Below, one piece after another: positions 13,201 to 23,790 of a stretch of 64,000 nucleotides of DNA (its first letter is position 1; each line of letters begins with the position of its first letter). A program made the position numbers and the translations under genes. The notes under the pieces were generated by a model. The model was not told the origin of the DNA and searched no databases. It saw only the letters and a program-made list of their open reading frames with translations. Source of the stretch: Membranipora membranacea (taxonomy: Eukaryota > Bryozoa > Gymnolaemata > Cheilostomatida > Membraniporidae); the NCBI GenBank assembly GCA_914767715.1, contig OU612071.1:16986948-17050947 (forward strand). Direction: 5' to 3'.

Positions 13201-13757
13201 AAGGTAGCACAAACTTTCGCCAAAATAGGTGGAAGTTTGGTGGAGTAGATGTTAGCGAGCCTTAAATTTCTCATGTGCTAACTGTGGCGAACTTTTTCTC
13301 CTGTGAATACTTAACTCCTTTAGGATTATAGTATTTCATGTTAGTGGGAACCTAGTTTGATCTTCACAATGGTGCATCTAAACAACAACCCTTATGCGCG
13401 ACTTAAACATGGAACTCCAAGGAATAATCAGGTTAGGGCAATGTGTTCAATATTACCATCTAACTGATTTCAATGGCAATGGGATACTTGTCAACCCTCC
13501 CTAGTCGATGTATACTGAGTTGGTAGTCGGGATGATTGGGTTTAGTTTTGCCTTTTATGAGGTACAAAAGATAATCAAGATTAGACACAGTAACATGTTA
13601 TTTATTCATTCCTTGATCTCTCATTGTTTGTAGGACATTGAGGACATTTTCTAGTCGACCTAAAGGTTGTATAAAGCTAAGAGAATTATCACGTATAGTA
13701 CCATCACTACAGGCAGCTGTGACATTGTGTCCTGATAATGATGACATGATCAGAGAG
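7279..13757 (+). CDS. Copy 1 exons 1-6: armadillo repeats (broken in exon 3)
   Basis: Six exons (7279-7475, 9573-9774, 10449-10675, 12280-12387, 12767-12950, 13634-13757) encode ARM units. Typical helix-3-type signatures are VAGNAAYILGTLAES, VMNAAGTIGTLAESDE, ASNAALVLARLTISERG, GMNAAFAIGRLC and SKNACFAISCLAASPEGHEK. Exon 1 starts at the ATG at 7279 and ends with two leftover bases that join exon 2 in frame. Exon 3 contains an extra 10 bp near 10630, a local echo of the TTATATGCT just downstream, which changes the frame and gives TGA at 10668-10670. Copy 2 lacks this and joins exon 4 in phase. Confidence 0.75.
7650..7770. mobile_element. Palindromic element, AAGGTACT family, in the first ARM intron
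   Basis: CCTAGTAAAAGGTACTG and AAATAGTACCTTTCCATC arms with CACTCAAA/TTTGAGTG outer arms. Counterpart in copy 2 at about 56505-56635, which carries a small extra insertion at the loop. Confidence 0.6.
8539..8703. mobile_element. MITE, family B (GGTCTTTCAATT termini)
   Basis: Inverted termini GGTCTTTCAATTAGAAACAG and TTGTCTAATTGAAAGACC bound about 165 bp rich in GAGTGAGTGA/TCACTCACT palindromes. The same element is in copy 2 at about 57410-57566. Confidence 0.75.
9785..9996. mobile_element. MITE, family A, in the ARM intron next to the exon-2 donor
   Basis: The start CTCACTGACATCGAGGTTAC and the end TATATCACGTGATCAGTGTG are family A termini. Flanks TTTGTTTCT (9776-9784) and TTTGTTTGT match at 8 of 9. 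The left flank begins at the second base of the intron donor GT. It is present in both gene copies, so it predates the duplication. Confidence 0.8.
11465..11916. mobile_element. MITE, family A, with 9-bp target duplication; absent from copy 2
   Basis: Ends are CACACTGATCACGTGATATA and its inverse-like TATAGTG...ATCAGTGTG. Flanks are GTACTTACA at 11456-11464 and 11917-11925. Copy 2 has a single GTACTTACA at 60303-60311 and no element. It is 452 bp, with no coding capacity. The 9-bp duplication points to a Mutator-like source. Confidence 0.9.
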
Positions 13758-14093
13758 GTGAGGTTTTTTTGTGCAAAGATAGACTTATAAATGTGCAATT
13801 ACAGTAAAAGATCCCCAATCGCCTCTATGAAATGAAGAGTACAGTAGTTGTGCGTTTTTACTTTTGCCTCCCCCCCCTGACACCAGTACTCAGGAGAAGA
13901 TAACACTTTGCATGTTAAGGAGGACCTGGTTGAGGGTTAGGGGTGATTTCAAGGCAGCCTTTCTCAGTTTTAGCCCAGTTGACATTTTCAGTTAGTTTAG
14001 TTTCCAGAACAACACCCTCTTTCAAAAAGAGCAAGAGATTCTTTACGAAATCAAAGTATCACTATCACATCGCACAAATTATCACTCACTTGG

Positions 14094-14247
14094 TCTTTCA
14101 ATTAGACAAAATCGCTCCCAAATCGCTCACTCAGAATGTTTATAGTTTCTTCGAAGAGTGAGCGATTTCGCAAATATCGCAGGTACCACTCACTCATTGA
14201 GTGAGGGATCAGTTTTGGAATTTTGGCTGTTTTCAATTGAAAGACCC
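14094..14247. mobile_element. MITE, family B, second site
   Basis: GGTCTTTCAATTAGACAAAA at the left and TTTTCAATTGAAAGACC at the right, with the same TCACTCA/TGAGTGA interior as at 8539. Copy 2 counterpart at about 62583-62738. Confidence 0.7.
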
Positions 14248-14859
14248 CCCAGATTTAATTAAGAGAAATTTAGTGTGGCTCTTCGGACACGGCAGTCGAT
14301 AGTCGACCTACATTACCCACAGATACCATTGAATTATTTGTTTACCCATTTACTATGCAATCCAAACCACTTGAAAGTGTGTGTAGTGTTTACTATATTA
14401 ATTCGTATGTTGAACGCTCACACTTTGAGAGTATTTGAGAAACCCTCGAAAACAGTTTGAGTGTTTGGAATATAATGTTAACTTTACTGGTGTTTATTTT
14501 TATCTAAGTAAGTATTATTCAATTACTACGTCAAGGTCAGTTTGAAAGGCGTGTGCTGTTCATTTGAACAAGGTCATGTTTGTTAGATATGTGTTGTGGG
14601 TTGTGTCCAAGACCTGAAATAAGAACTCAAGCGAGTTCATTTTCTCAAATTATTGAGGGAGTTATCCTGCTTTAATCAATGAGAGGATAACCATACAGTG
14701 AGCTTAACTGTCACAAGTGCAGGAATGGTGAGGTAAGGTCCCACCCTCACTGCAGGGTGGTATTAATCTCCATGGATCACTATGTGGAACCATATAAGAT
14801 TTCCAGGATTCTACAGTTGCCCTGATTCAGATGATAACACCATATGCTTACTATTGCAG

Positions 14860-17800
14860 GTAGAAGAGACACTATTAATACTGAAGCTACTAGAGAGACC
14901 AGATCCACCTGCTGCGTCTGTTCTCGGGCCGAGAGAAGTACATGTTAGCTGGAGTAAAGTAGAGACTAAGAGTGGACTACCCGTCACTTATAGATTACTA
15001 GATGGTAAGTTAGATCTAAACATTGTAGAACATTTATTATGAAAATAACGACACATAATGACCTTGAATGCTCACCCAGCGATTGTTGTAAGTAGTATAA
15101 ATAAGACCAGTAATTGGAGATGATCAAATAATTCCAATGACAACCTCTTGTTTAGAGGGAACCAAACAGAGTTGCTGAGTATTTGTTATGCTGCCACCTT
15201 CCACTGCACACCCTAGAAGTGTCAAGGACTGGTATAACGTGACCAGTACAGAGGGGTGGGGGGGGTCCCTGTGGCCCCTACAAGTCTAGCTCATTGTTAA
15301 TGAATCAAACTAATTTGTTGGGGCCTTATTTCAGTCCCTATGGTATTTGTTAGTCTGTTGCATCTGGTTGTGAAGTTGGGAAGATTTAGGATATTTATTT
15401 TCTGTCAGAGTTTTGTTACTATCCATCTCTATCCTGTAATGTCAGAGTTGTAGATCTTCTCTCTAGTGTCACCTTCTGTTGTCTCTGGCTACTGCAAACA
15501 AGTTAGAAATTTGATTAGTTATAATTCTTGCAGTTCTTTACCTAACACAAGCTACAATAATTGCTGTTGCTTTATAGTAAGCTGTGCCAGTTCAAGCATT
15601 CTTCTTGGTTTCTACTTACGAAGTGTTACAGACATGATGTGAATTCGTGATACATCAAGTTTTGGCCTCAATGTGGATATAATTAGAAAGGAGCTATTGT
15701 ACTGGCAAGTGGAACTTCAGCAGGGGGGGGGGCAATACTCATCACAACCGCAAATCAGGATCATCAGATAGTCACTTATAGGCCTTGTCATTGTTGTTGA
15801 GGGAGAAGGGGTGGAAACACCTCAATGCATTGATTTAGCATTAATCATTTGTTGATTCCATCCACAGCCAGCCCTCAAAAGCGTTCGGGATGGCGATCGC
15901 GGCCGATCGCCATCCCGAACGCTTTTAAGGGCTGGCTGTGATTCCATCTAGGCATTCGAATTTTGACCAGTTTTCACTACCAGTATTGAGGGAGACTGTT
16001 GTGCGTCTAGTAGTTATTAAGTACTAGAAAGTTGTAAATAGTCACATTTGGTTTCAGAGAGGTAATACAGTTATTCATTTTGGATTTAAGGCTGAGATTG
16101 TAAGGTGTTGATACACTCTACGCATATTGATAGTAGTTATTCAGTACTAGATGATAAAATAAAGTAGAGAGAGAGGGGATAACTTACCGACAGAATCTAT
16201 GATCTGGTAGCCATGATAAGCGAGGAATGATAGAACTACTATTAGTATCTGTAGCCACTCAGGAGCTGTAACTAATATAAACAGCGCTACCCTGTAATAA
16301 AGTAACAAAGTACTAAGTTATGATAATACAGTCAAGTTAGCAGTGGAACAGTCTTTACCACAGGCTCTGATGGTAGCACTCTTTGGTTCCATTGTTGTTG
16401 CGAGTTCAGGGGATATAATTTGTTCACACATTTATCCCCAAGACAATAAAAGCTATGTGATCATTTTCCACCTAGGCAGTCTTTGCATGCACTTGGCGTT
16501 TTGATGTTGACATGCTAGCCTGCTATAAGCTAGTCTGCACCGAAAGCTGTGATAAATTCAGAAAATTTGTCTCAACATCAACTGCCATAATTTTTGGGCA
16601 ACTCTTCCGCATCGAGATCATTGTCTATTACTGAGATCAGCGTCATGCCTGCCTCGGCTCTCTAATAGAGACCGTATTATTATATTTCACCTACCTGCAT
16701 AAGCATATATATATAACGATGATCGCTGTGATGATTGCTATGTCTCTGAATAGTGCACAGCTGGATGCCAAAAACTCATTATCTCTATATGTTATAATGG
16801 CATTTTTCTTGCAGACGTCCCTACCTTTGATGGGCCATAATTCATTCTGTATTTATCCTAAAGACTGATTTCCAACTTTGTTGGAATGTCCAACCTTCAA
16901 GCTATACACCATATTGTTGTCATTTTTTGCTAGGCTTCATAGGCTAAGAGTAATCCAGGTTATTAAAATGAGTTTTTTCATATAGATTTACATGTGACAA
17001 TTGATAGACGGCTGGTCATCAAAATTAGGAAATGTCCGTGCATTGACCTAAGCCCCATGTAAATCTTTATGATAAAACTCATTTTAAAAACCTGGATTAC
17101 TCATAGCCTATGTCAGGGGTGCCCAACCTATGGCTCATGAGCCACCTCGGCTCATTTTGGCTTTTTGGGTGGCTCATTTTAATATTTGCAAATTTCACAC
17201 GCTTTTTGGCGCGAATTTCATGCGTTCAATTCATTGTACTGGGTGCCTGCATTGTAATATTTGTGTAGAGTTGTCTTCTTGCAGACTTGCCAACCTAAAT
17301 TTTCCAAAATACTTACAAAAATTTGCCTATCAAAGGTGGATATGTCTGCATAACAAAACTCCACTGTAACTATTATATATTCTGAAATTGGCAGGTGGCC
17401 AGATTGATAAATTTCCCCCAGTGGATAAAAACCGCAGGCACTATAACAATCATTGAAGTGGCCCCTCTGTATATCCTTACTCTGTGAGCATAACTCATTC
17501 CCAGCACAAAATCTAAACACAATCTGTCCAAGTTTGTACCAAATGGTTTTGTTATTATGACAGCAGGCTGCTTATGTAGACAGCAGAGTAGTCAAATCAT
17601 TTACAGTTTTCATCTACAGTTACAGTAGGTTACAGTGCATGCCTTTTATTAGCAGAACTTCCATTAAGGAGCGTTCTAGAAATGACATTCCATGATAAAC
17701 AAACCCACTTCCACTCACATTTGAATAACCTCAAAATCTTAGACTGTGGGGAATCCCTATCGAGTCCTCTTTGACCCCTCCAAACTGTACCAATGTATAG

Positions 17801-20800
17801 CTAACCATTCAACTTCTATATTTGACAGGTACAAAATGTGTGTATTGCGGACCAGCCTTAGAAATCACCCTTACTGAGCTATCGCCAAGTGAGACAGTCA
17901 GTCTAAAACTCAGAGCATCAGTCACCGGAGATGACTCACCATTTAGTGAGGTGAGATTACAGCAGACTTAATTTCAGGAGAACACACCTCTTATTTTCCC
18001 ATATGCTTTCAGCTTATTTCCCAATAAGGCCAATTTATTGCTGCAAGTTTCGAAATCTCCATTTTTGATTATTACGGAGGTGGCTATAGTCTGGCTTATC
18101 TTTAATCCTCTACGGTATTGGTTTGACCATTTTTATTCCAATGTATTCACCAGGCGGTGACAGTAATAACTGATGAGGACGTACCAGCTGAGCCGAGTAA
18201 CCTTACACTATTAGCCTTCACAGCTACTCAACTAAAGATAGGCTGGGAGCCTCCTACTAACGCCTGCGGTACAATCACATCATATCACGTCTTCTTAGGT
18301 AGGTATTGTGCTTGATACAAAGTCGTAAGCATCCCATATTGGCCTGTTATTTTTGCACCCACTGCCATCCACTTCCTTCGTCTACTTAATGTTATTTAAT
18401 CTCAAAATCTTTTTTTTTTGTTCCTGGTTGCCACTCATAATGTTGTGTTTGTGTCTGCTGTTCATTCCTAGGAACCAGATTTCTCCAAAACATTTTCATC
18501 GCCCTGACTCTCCTACAATGCTGGGTAGGGTTGCTTGTTTGTGTTTCCCTTGTATCAAAATATTAAATAAAAGCATTCTCCTGTGTTAGTAATGTCTCAA
18601 ACTGAGATGTTATCAGGGATAATTATGTCCTCTCCAGGAATGTGTGCCTATTAAATTCTGTATAGCTCAAAGATAAAAAATGAGGCTTCAATCTCAGCGT
18701 TATCACATAATGAACAAAATATTTGAAGAAACTGATCATGGAGTGAAATAAATGGCCGAATGATGTCATAACACAGGTCAAATATGTCACTGTCTCACCC
18801 TGACAATCAGTTTGTGCAAATTAATTGCTAGTTATAAGACAATTCTGAGATAGCATTGTCAGCAGGTTAGCTTTGAGCTATCCATATTTTAAATGATATT
18901 CTCTTTTAGTCATCCATCAGTGTTTAATCTTATTTTTCCTTGTATGTGCTGGCTCCTTTTCAGTATGAACGCCCTTATCTAGCAACATATTATTTTATGT
19001 TAGTGATAGATTACAATCAATCAATACAGAGTTAGATGAGCACACATTCCCCTGAGTGGCAGCAGTAAGTAGTAATTCTGTATAGCCAATGTGGAACTTA
19101 CACTTACACCATCAGCTTACTATAACCATTGAATTTTATTTCTTCAGATAACAGCCACATAGAACACACCACGGAGCTATCATGTATTATATCAGGACTA
19201 AAAGAGCAAACATCATACAATGTACAAGTATGCGCTACTTCAGTGAAGTGACGAGGACCTAAGGCTAATCTAGAATGTATTACAGCTAACCTAGGTGAGC
19301 ATTAATACAAAGAGTGGTTTTTTTAGAAGAATGGTCACACTGATAGCGTGACTATTGCATGATATCTCTGATTAATACAGCATGAATTAATTCGTATAGC
19401 TTGAGTACCAACAGAGGGAAATAAGTTTGGCGATACGACGCTAATTTTTATAGAATTTGGGGCTGGTATACGGAAGGTACTCGGACTAAATTGACTCAAA
19501 CGATGAGAGATACACATCCTAATCTGATAGTGTATTTCGATGTCAGTGTTGGTCAAATCTGCAAAACTGTGGAGACTATGCTAGATGTCAATACATCACA
19601 GAGCCATTAATACGTATGTGGTCACCTGGATAAGGTGTAATGCATATAGCTGTTCCACACTGACGTCGAGATTACACTATCGGGATGTTTATCTCTGATC
19701 ATTAGAGTCATTTTAGTCTGAGTACCTCCAGTGTGACCGCCCCTAATTTAAGTAATTCACCTCAGGTTGTCACCCAACTTATTCCTTCTGTTGGTACTCA
19801 AGCTACATGGGTTATTTCATGCTATATCGATAGGAGATATACATGCCATAGTACATCATATGATCAGTGTGACCGCCCCTAATTTAAGTAATTCACCTCA
19901 GGTTGTCACCCAACTTATTCCTTCTGTTGGTACTCAAGCTACATGGGTTATTTCATGCTATATCGATAGGAGATATACGTGCCATAGTACATCATATGAT
20001 CAGTGTGGCTGTCCATAAATTTTGATATGTGTTGCCTACTCAGTTATCACGTTCAATTATTGGTCACTGGGGCTGGAAATAGTAATCGCATCCTCAGGCG
20101 TGACATTAAGAGAAACCCCTAACATATTCTGGAAAATCTATCGCCAAAACACAAATACATTATATATTATATGAATGTCTAATTTTTTAACCATCTATCC
20201 CTGCAATAAGGATAGTATTAGACTCAGAACTAAAAAGAGTACGGGTTGAGTTGTAGCATAAAAACTGTTTGTGATTTTCTAGAATCTGCCTTTTATCAGC
20301 TTCAATCCACAGTTGTCATTTTAATTACTCACAGGTGACCATTGTCCGAGTAAGCCTTCGTTATCAACTCTCGGTAAGACTGAGATTAATGTATCGTGGA
20401 ATCCTCCTCAAGTACTCTCGGTAGGACGGGGATTGATGTATCGTGGAATCCTCCTCGGCAGGTGAGAGAATGTAATAACAGCATAAAACTATACATAGGA
20501 TCGAACTGATTGTCCTTGCTTAAAACTGTCGAATTAAATGTTGTTTTTAAATTTTCGTCATGCAGAGAAATAAATTTTTAGCGAAATTAGGAAATTTATG
20601 TTCATGTAATGTTAATCTGCCAGATATGTTCTCTTTACGGATCACCACCATCTTATCTGACATATTGAGGCTGCGAACTTTGGACACTCATCCCTGACCT
20701 TAAACTGGAAAAAAACCCTTCCTTGCTTTGATGGAAAAAGCTGAACATTCAATATGAAAACTGAATATGTTTTACCAAATTTTGAAAAGTGTAATGATGT

Positions 20801-21690
20801 GACTAAACTCCCTGGTTATATATTGGATTCTTTATGAACTATTGCTCCTTTGTTTTAGGTTTATTGGCCTTGACGGTGTATACTTCACCTTACACATTCA
20901 ATGCAATACTCTTTATTTAACTCGTCAGACTTTAATAAAGAAACATTTTCATGGTAGTTTCTTCACAATAGAATTGTCTACTCTCTGAACTAAATTTTTT
21001 TAAGAGGACAACTCCAAATTACCTTGTCATTTTAATTTTTCTAACACTTTTACAGGATTACACGATATGATGTGATGATGAATGGAAAAGTGATATACTC
21101 TGGTAAAGAGCTTCACGGTACATCTCAGCATCTTACCCCTAATACAGAGTATACTTTTGTGGTAAGTTACAACTTCATCAGACTTAGTTAATTTGTTGGA
21201 TTGACTTTCTGAACTTCGCAGTATTCATGATTAGGCAATGTGTTGGCCCTGATCTGCTTGGTTGATGTGTTGGAAGGGGCCACCGTCAGATCACTGAAAG
21301 GACCTATTGAGATATAGTGAAAGTAAGACTGAATTACTTTCACATTCACTATATATCAATAGGTACTTTCAGGAAAGTACCATCTGACGTAACTTTGACT
21401 CTCTTCCTGCCAGCTACCAGCCAATCAGAACTATTATCACAGGAAAATTACACCCCGCCAGGGCCGACAAAATCTCACAGTATACAATAACCCGACCTTA
21501 CTGCTGACTTTTTGTATATAAATGTGAATGAAATACTTGCCCTATAATATTGCTTGTCCCAGTGTCACATAAAATACACTTTGTACTTTGTTGTTATACA
21601 TTGTTTTGTTGTTGATGCAGGTTATGGTGATTACTAATGAAGGACCACAGAGAAGTAAACCTTCTACTAAGAGAATAGCTAAAGATGAGT
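14860..21690 (+). CDS. Copy 1 exons 7-13: three fibronectin type III domains
   Basis: FN3-1 starts with PDPPAASVLGPREVHVSWSK (exon 7, 14860-15004) and ends in exon 8 (17829-17950). FN3-2 is PAEPSNLTLLAFTATQLKIG...SYHVFL (exons 9-10, 18154-18298 and 19148-19294). FN3-3 runs from PSKPSLSTLGKTEINVSW (exon 11, 20335-20461) through ITRYDVMMNGK and LTPNTEYTFV (exon 12, 21056-21161) into exon 13 (21621-21690). Each has the expected Pro-rich start, core Trp and Tyr. Exon 10 has TGA at 19249-19251 where a residue is expected between VCATSVK and RGPKAN. Exon 11 holds a 47-bp tandem duplication. FN3 domains after ARM repeats, with no signal peptide, suggest an intracellular binding protein. Confidence 0.8.
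15863..15940. mobile_element. 78-bp near-perfect palindrome with 8-bp target duplication
   Basis: Two 37-nt arms (start CACAGCCAGCCCT, one mismatch) separated by 4 nt. Perfect 8-bp flanks ATTCCATC at 15855-15862 and 15941-15948. An 8-bp duplication suggests a hAT-like source. It is GC-rich against an AT-rich background and lies in the intron after exon 7 of copy 1, just beyond the part visible in copy 2. Confidence 0.85.
16937..17110. mobile_element. Inverted-repeat element, ~174 bp
   Basis: Left arm ATAGGCTAAGAGTAATCCAG and onward is mirrored by the right arm ending CTGGATTACTCATAGCCTAT. Arms are about 56 nt. Intronic in copy 1. Confidence 0.75.
19336..19550. mobile_element. MITE, family A
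   Basis: Starts CACACTGATAGCGTGACTAT and ends with the GATAGTGTATTTCGATGTCAGTGT segment (as an inverted terminus). The interior shares the AATTAATTCGTATAGCTTGAG block with the element at 11465. No clear target duplication was found. It lies in the intron after exon 10 of copy 1. Confidence 0.7.
19656..20007. mobile_element. MITE, family A, with an internal 136-bp tandem duplication
   Basis: Terminus CACACTGACGTCGAGATTAC at the left and CATATGATCAGTGTG at the right. The right part, including the terminus, is repeated head-to-tail (19731-19866 and 19867-20002) with nearly no change, so the duplication is very recent. Confidence 0.75.
21286..21390. mobile_element. Small inverted-repeat element in the intron after exon 12
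   Basis: GTCAGATCACTGAAAGGACC at the left is mirrored by GGTACTTTCAGGAAAGTACC...ATCTGAC at the right, with TATAGTGAAAGTA/TACTTTCAC arms inside. Confidence 0.6.
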
Positions 21691-21904
21691 GTAGGTTTCC
21701 TATCAAATTACTATCTAATTTATTACAAACTTTATGTGGTTGATGAGGTTGAGAGGCCCCTTACTATAGCCTGACCATACTCTGATTGTTTCATGGCTTG
21801 GGGTTCCAGCTCATGTTGTTGTCAATGATAGCACTAACCACCTTGAGCGTTCACACAGAAAACATCAGCCTGAGATAATGCTTGTACCAAATTATGATAT
21901 TTTT

Positions 21905-22080
21905 CCCTAGCTGTAAGCCCTAGCTGTAAGCCCTAGCTGTAAGCCCTAGCTGTAAGCCCTAGCTGTAAGCCCTAGCTGTAAGCCCTAGCTGTAAGCCCTA
22001 GCTGTAAGCCCTAGCTGTAAGCCCTAGCTGTAAGCCCTAGCTGTAAGCCCTAGCTGTAAGCCCTAGCTGTAAGCCCTAGC
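21905..22080. repeat. 13-bp tandem repeat array (~13.5 units)
   Basis: The unit AGCTGTAAGCCCT is repeated head-to-tail with essentially no variation, inside the intron between exons 13 and 14 of copy 1. It ends abruptly at GTACGG. Near-perfect identity implies recent expansion. Confidence 0.97.
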
Positions 22081-22187
22081 GTACGGCTGTTTAGGTTTAG
22101 GTTGAAGAGTAAATTTCATCAAATGTCCCGCTAACAAAATGTCATTGTCATTCACTCTCATTATCGTTATTACGTAATATATTTCAG

Positions 22188-23790
22188 TTGATCTACAACG
22201 AACGCCTTTATATGTGCCACCAATCAAAAGAGAAGACACAAAATTAGAATCAGATCTATCGCAGCCATTCTCTAGTAGTAGGAGGAAGAAAAAGACTTCA
22301 GTTGGAAAACTGATGATAAGAGAGAAAACATTCTCTGCTAACAAATCTAAATCTAGTCTCAAAGTAAGTCGGGGCAGTGAACTTATCTTCTCTTTTGTTA
22401 GGGAGAGTCTGCTAGGTGCCTCATTTAATTAGGATTGGCCCCAAATCTACACCTGATAGTGCCCGGTCGGTGAAGAGAATACCCTTGTAGCTTGCTGTCT
22501 AGTACTGAAATCATTCACAGTTTATATTTCTATACACTAGGTCGTATTTGACGCCTTATTTAACGGGCCCCCTTAAGCGCATGTGACTTGTGTTGGGTAG
22601 TACACTATACCCTTGCTCACTGTTGTTAGCTACTCGTTCTGAAAGAGGCAACGGGGGATCTTTTTTCTGCATGCAAGCACACAGTAGGCCTCCTGTATTT
22701 GTGGTACTGATCTGAATAGACCTGGCTAGGATGAACGGCTTGCCAATGCGGAAACAGAAATCAGGAGTCATGGGAGTTGCCTGCTCTTTCTCATTCAACA
22801 GACAAGTAAAAAAAGTCGTTAGTTAGGTTGACATAAAATAGTTTTGATCATCAGCAGTCATCAGTTTTTGTGGATTGGGTATCCGATTGTCCAACTTCAA
22901 GTGACCTTCTTCTGTTACAGAGAGTTGCTCAACAAAACGGAACATCAACCCCTGACAAACCCAACAGTACTGGTAGGTGTAACTTATCATATATTATCAT
23001 ATATTGACATTCTCATTTTGTACACAAGGATTGTGTTGGTGGTACAAATTTCACAATTCAATTCTATATTCTTAGTTATATAAGTTGACACTTACATCAC
23101 TTGCATGGATAGACTTGCCAATGTAAGAAGGTCAAAACCTGTGGCGTATTCACAGATGAAATTCTCTCAATACAACATATCTTATTTTTTGAATAATCAC
23201 TCATGTTTTCATCAACCTAATCAAAAGAAGAGCTGCATTTGACAATGTGGTTGGTTCTTTTTCAATGTTAGTTCAATTCTCTGTTAAATGTTGTATGGTA
23301 TTGATGATGTCATTTAATCTCAAAAGAAGCTAACATTTTACTCTTTCTTTCAGATTCTCCTTCCACTGAAAGTAAAGAACATTCCGACACCCACTCAGCC
23401 CAAGTACATCCTCCCATATCTCCAGTAGGGCCCCCGCTTACACATAGCCGACTAAGGACTGATGTGAGTCTGCACAGGGGAGATAATACCCAGTCTCCCA
23501 TGAGCCACCGATCTATAAATAGTAAGACTGACAACCACCATAGATCTAATTCATCCAGTGCAGCGAGCTATAAACACTCCGGTTTATCTAGTCATAAAGG
23601 CTCTCACAAAGGCTCTATTACTAGTTTAGAGCAGGATAAACTGACTAGAACACTGACTAGTTTGAATATAGCCACCTTCGAGCCTATGCTTCCTCCTACA
23701 TTGGATAAGAGATCGCAGACTTTTATAGGACAGAAGAGACCCAGTCAACTAAGAGCTGTTCCTAATCAATATACTACAGTTTGTGACTGA
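22188..23790 (+). CDS. Copy 1 exons 14-16: basic Ser/His-rich C-terminal tail
   Basis: Exon 14 (22188-22363) is basic and includes SSSRRKKKTSVGKL. Exon 15 (22921-22972) is a short linker. Exon 16 (23354-23790) is a long terminal exon encoding Ser, His, Pro and Lys-rich sequence (HHRSNSSSAASYKHSG; SHKGSHKGSITSL), ending in VCD and TGA at 23788-23790. No fold is recognised; it is probably disordered. Phases 2-0, 0-1 and 1-stop fit the preceding FN3 exons. Copy 2 should carry the equivalent beyond the window. Confidence 0.75.

Larger units (their letters stand above)
6125..15441. repeat. Segmental duplication, copy 1 (partner of 55199-64000)
   Basis: From the shared GAATGAGAGTCTTCCAAA the sequence matches the right end of the window in the same orientation, through exons and introns alike. 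Divergence is a few percent by eye. Copy-specific indels include about 195 bp present near 6805-7010 only here and a MITE at 11465-11916 only here. The left breakpoint is at about 6125; the right one is not visible because copy 2 runs off the window. Confidence 0.92.
7279..23790 (+). pseudogene. ARM-repeat / 3x fibronectin III gene, copy 1, with frameshift and nonsense lesions
   Basis: Exons: 7279-7475, 9573-9774, 10449-10675, 12280-12387, 12767-12950, 13634-13757, 14860-15004, 17829-17950, 18154-18298, 19148-19294, 20335-20461, 21056-21161, 21621-21690, 22188-22363, 22921-22972, 23354-23790. All are GT-AG with matching phases. Exon 3 is 10 bp longer than in copy 2; without those 10 bp the coding length is 2559 nt (852 residues plus stop). 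Domains: armadillo repeats at residues 1-345, FN3 at ~357-433, ~434-530 and ~531-632, then a basic, Ser/His-rich tail. Two lesions break it: the exon-3 insertion brings TGA at 10668, and exon 10 has an in-frame TGA at 19249. The remaining frames and splice sites are intact, so decay is recent, or one lesion is a sequencing error. No name is assigned. Repeat-only composition suggests a scaffold. Confidence 0.75.

Noticed and set aside
17114-17400. hAT-like end (CAGGGGTGCCCAACC)
   Set aside because: The matching opposite terminus was not found nearby, so no element boundary can be given.
21905-22080. Telomere-like or CRISPR-like array
   Set aside because: Units are contiguous with no spacers, and AGCTGTAAGCCCT is not a telomeric motif. 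It is a simple tandem repeat in an intron.
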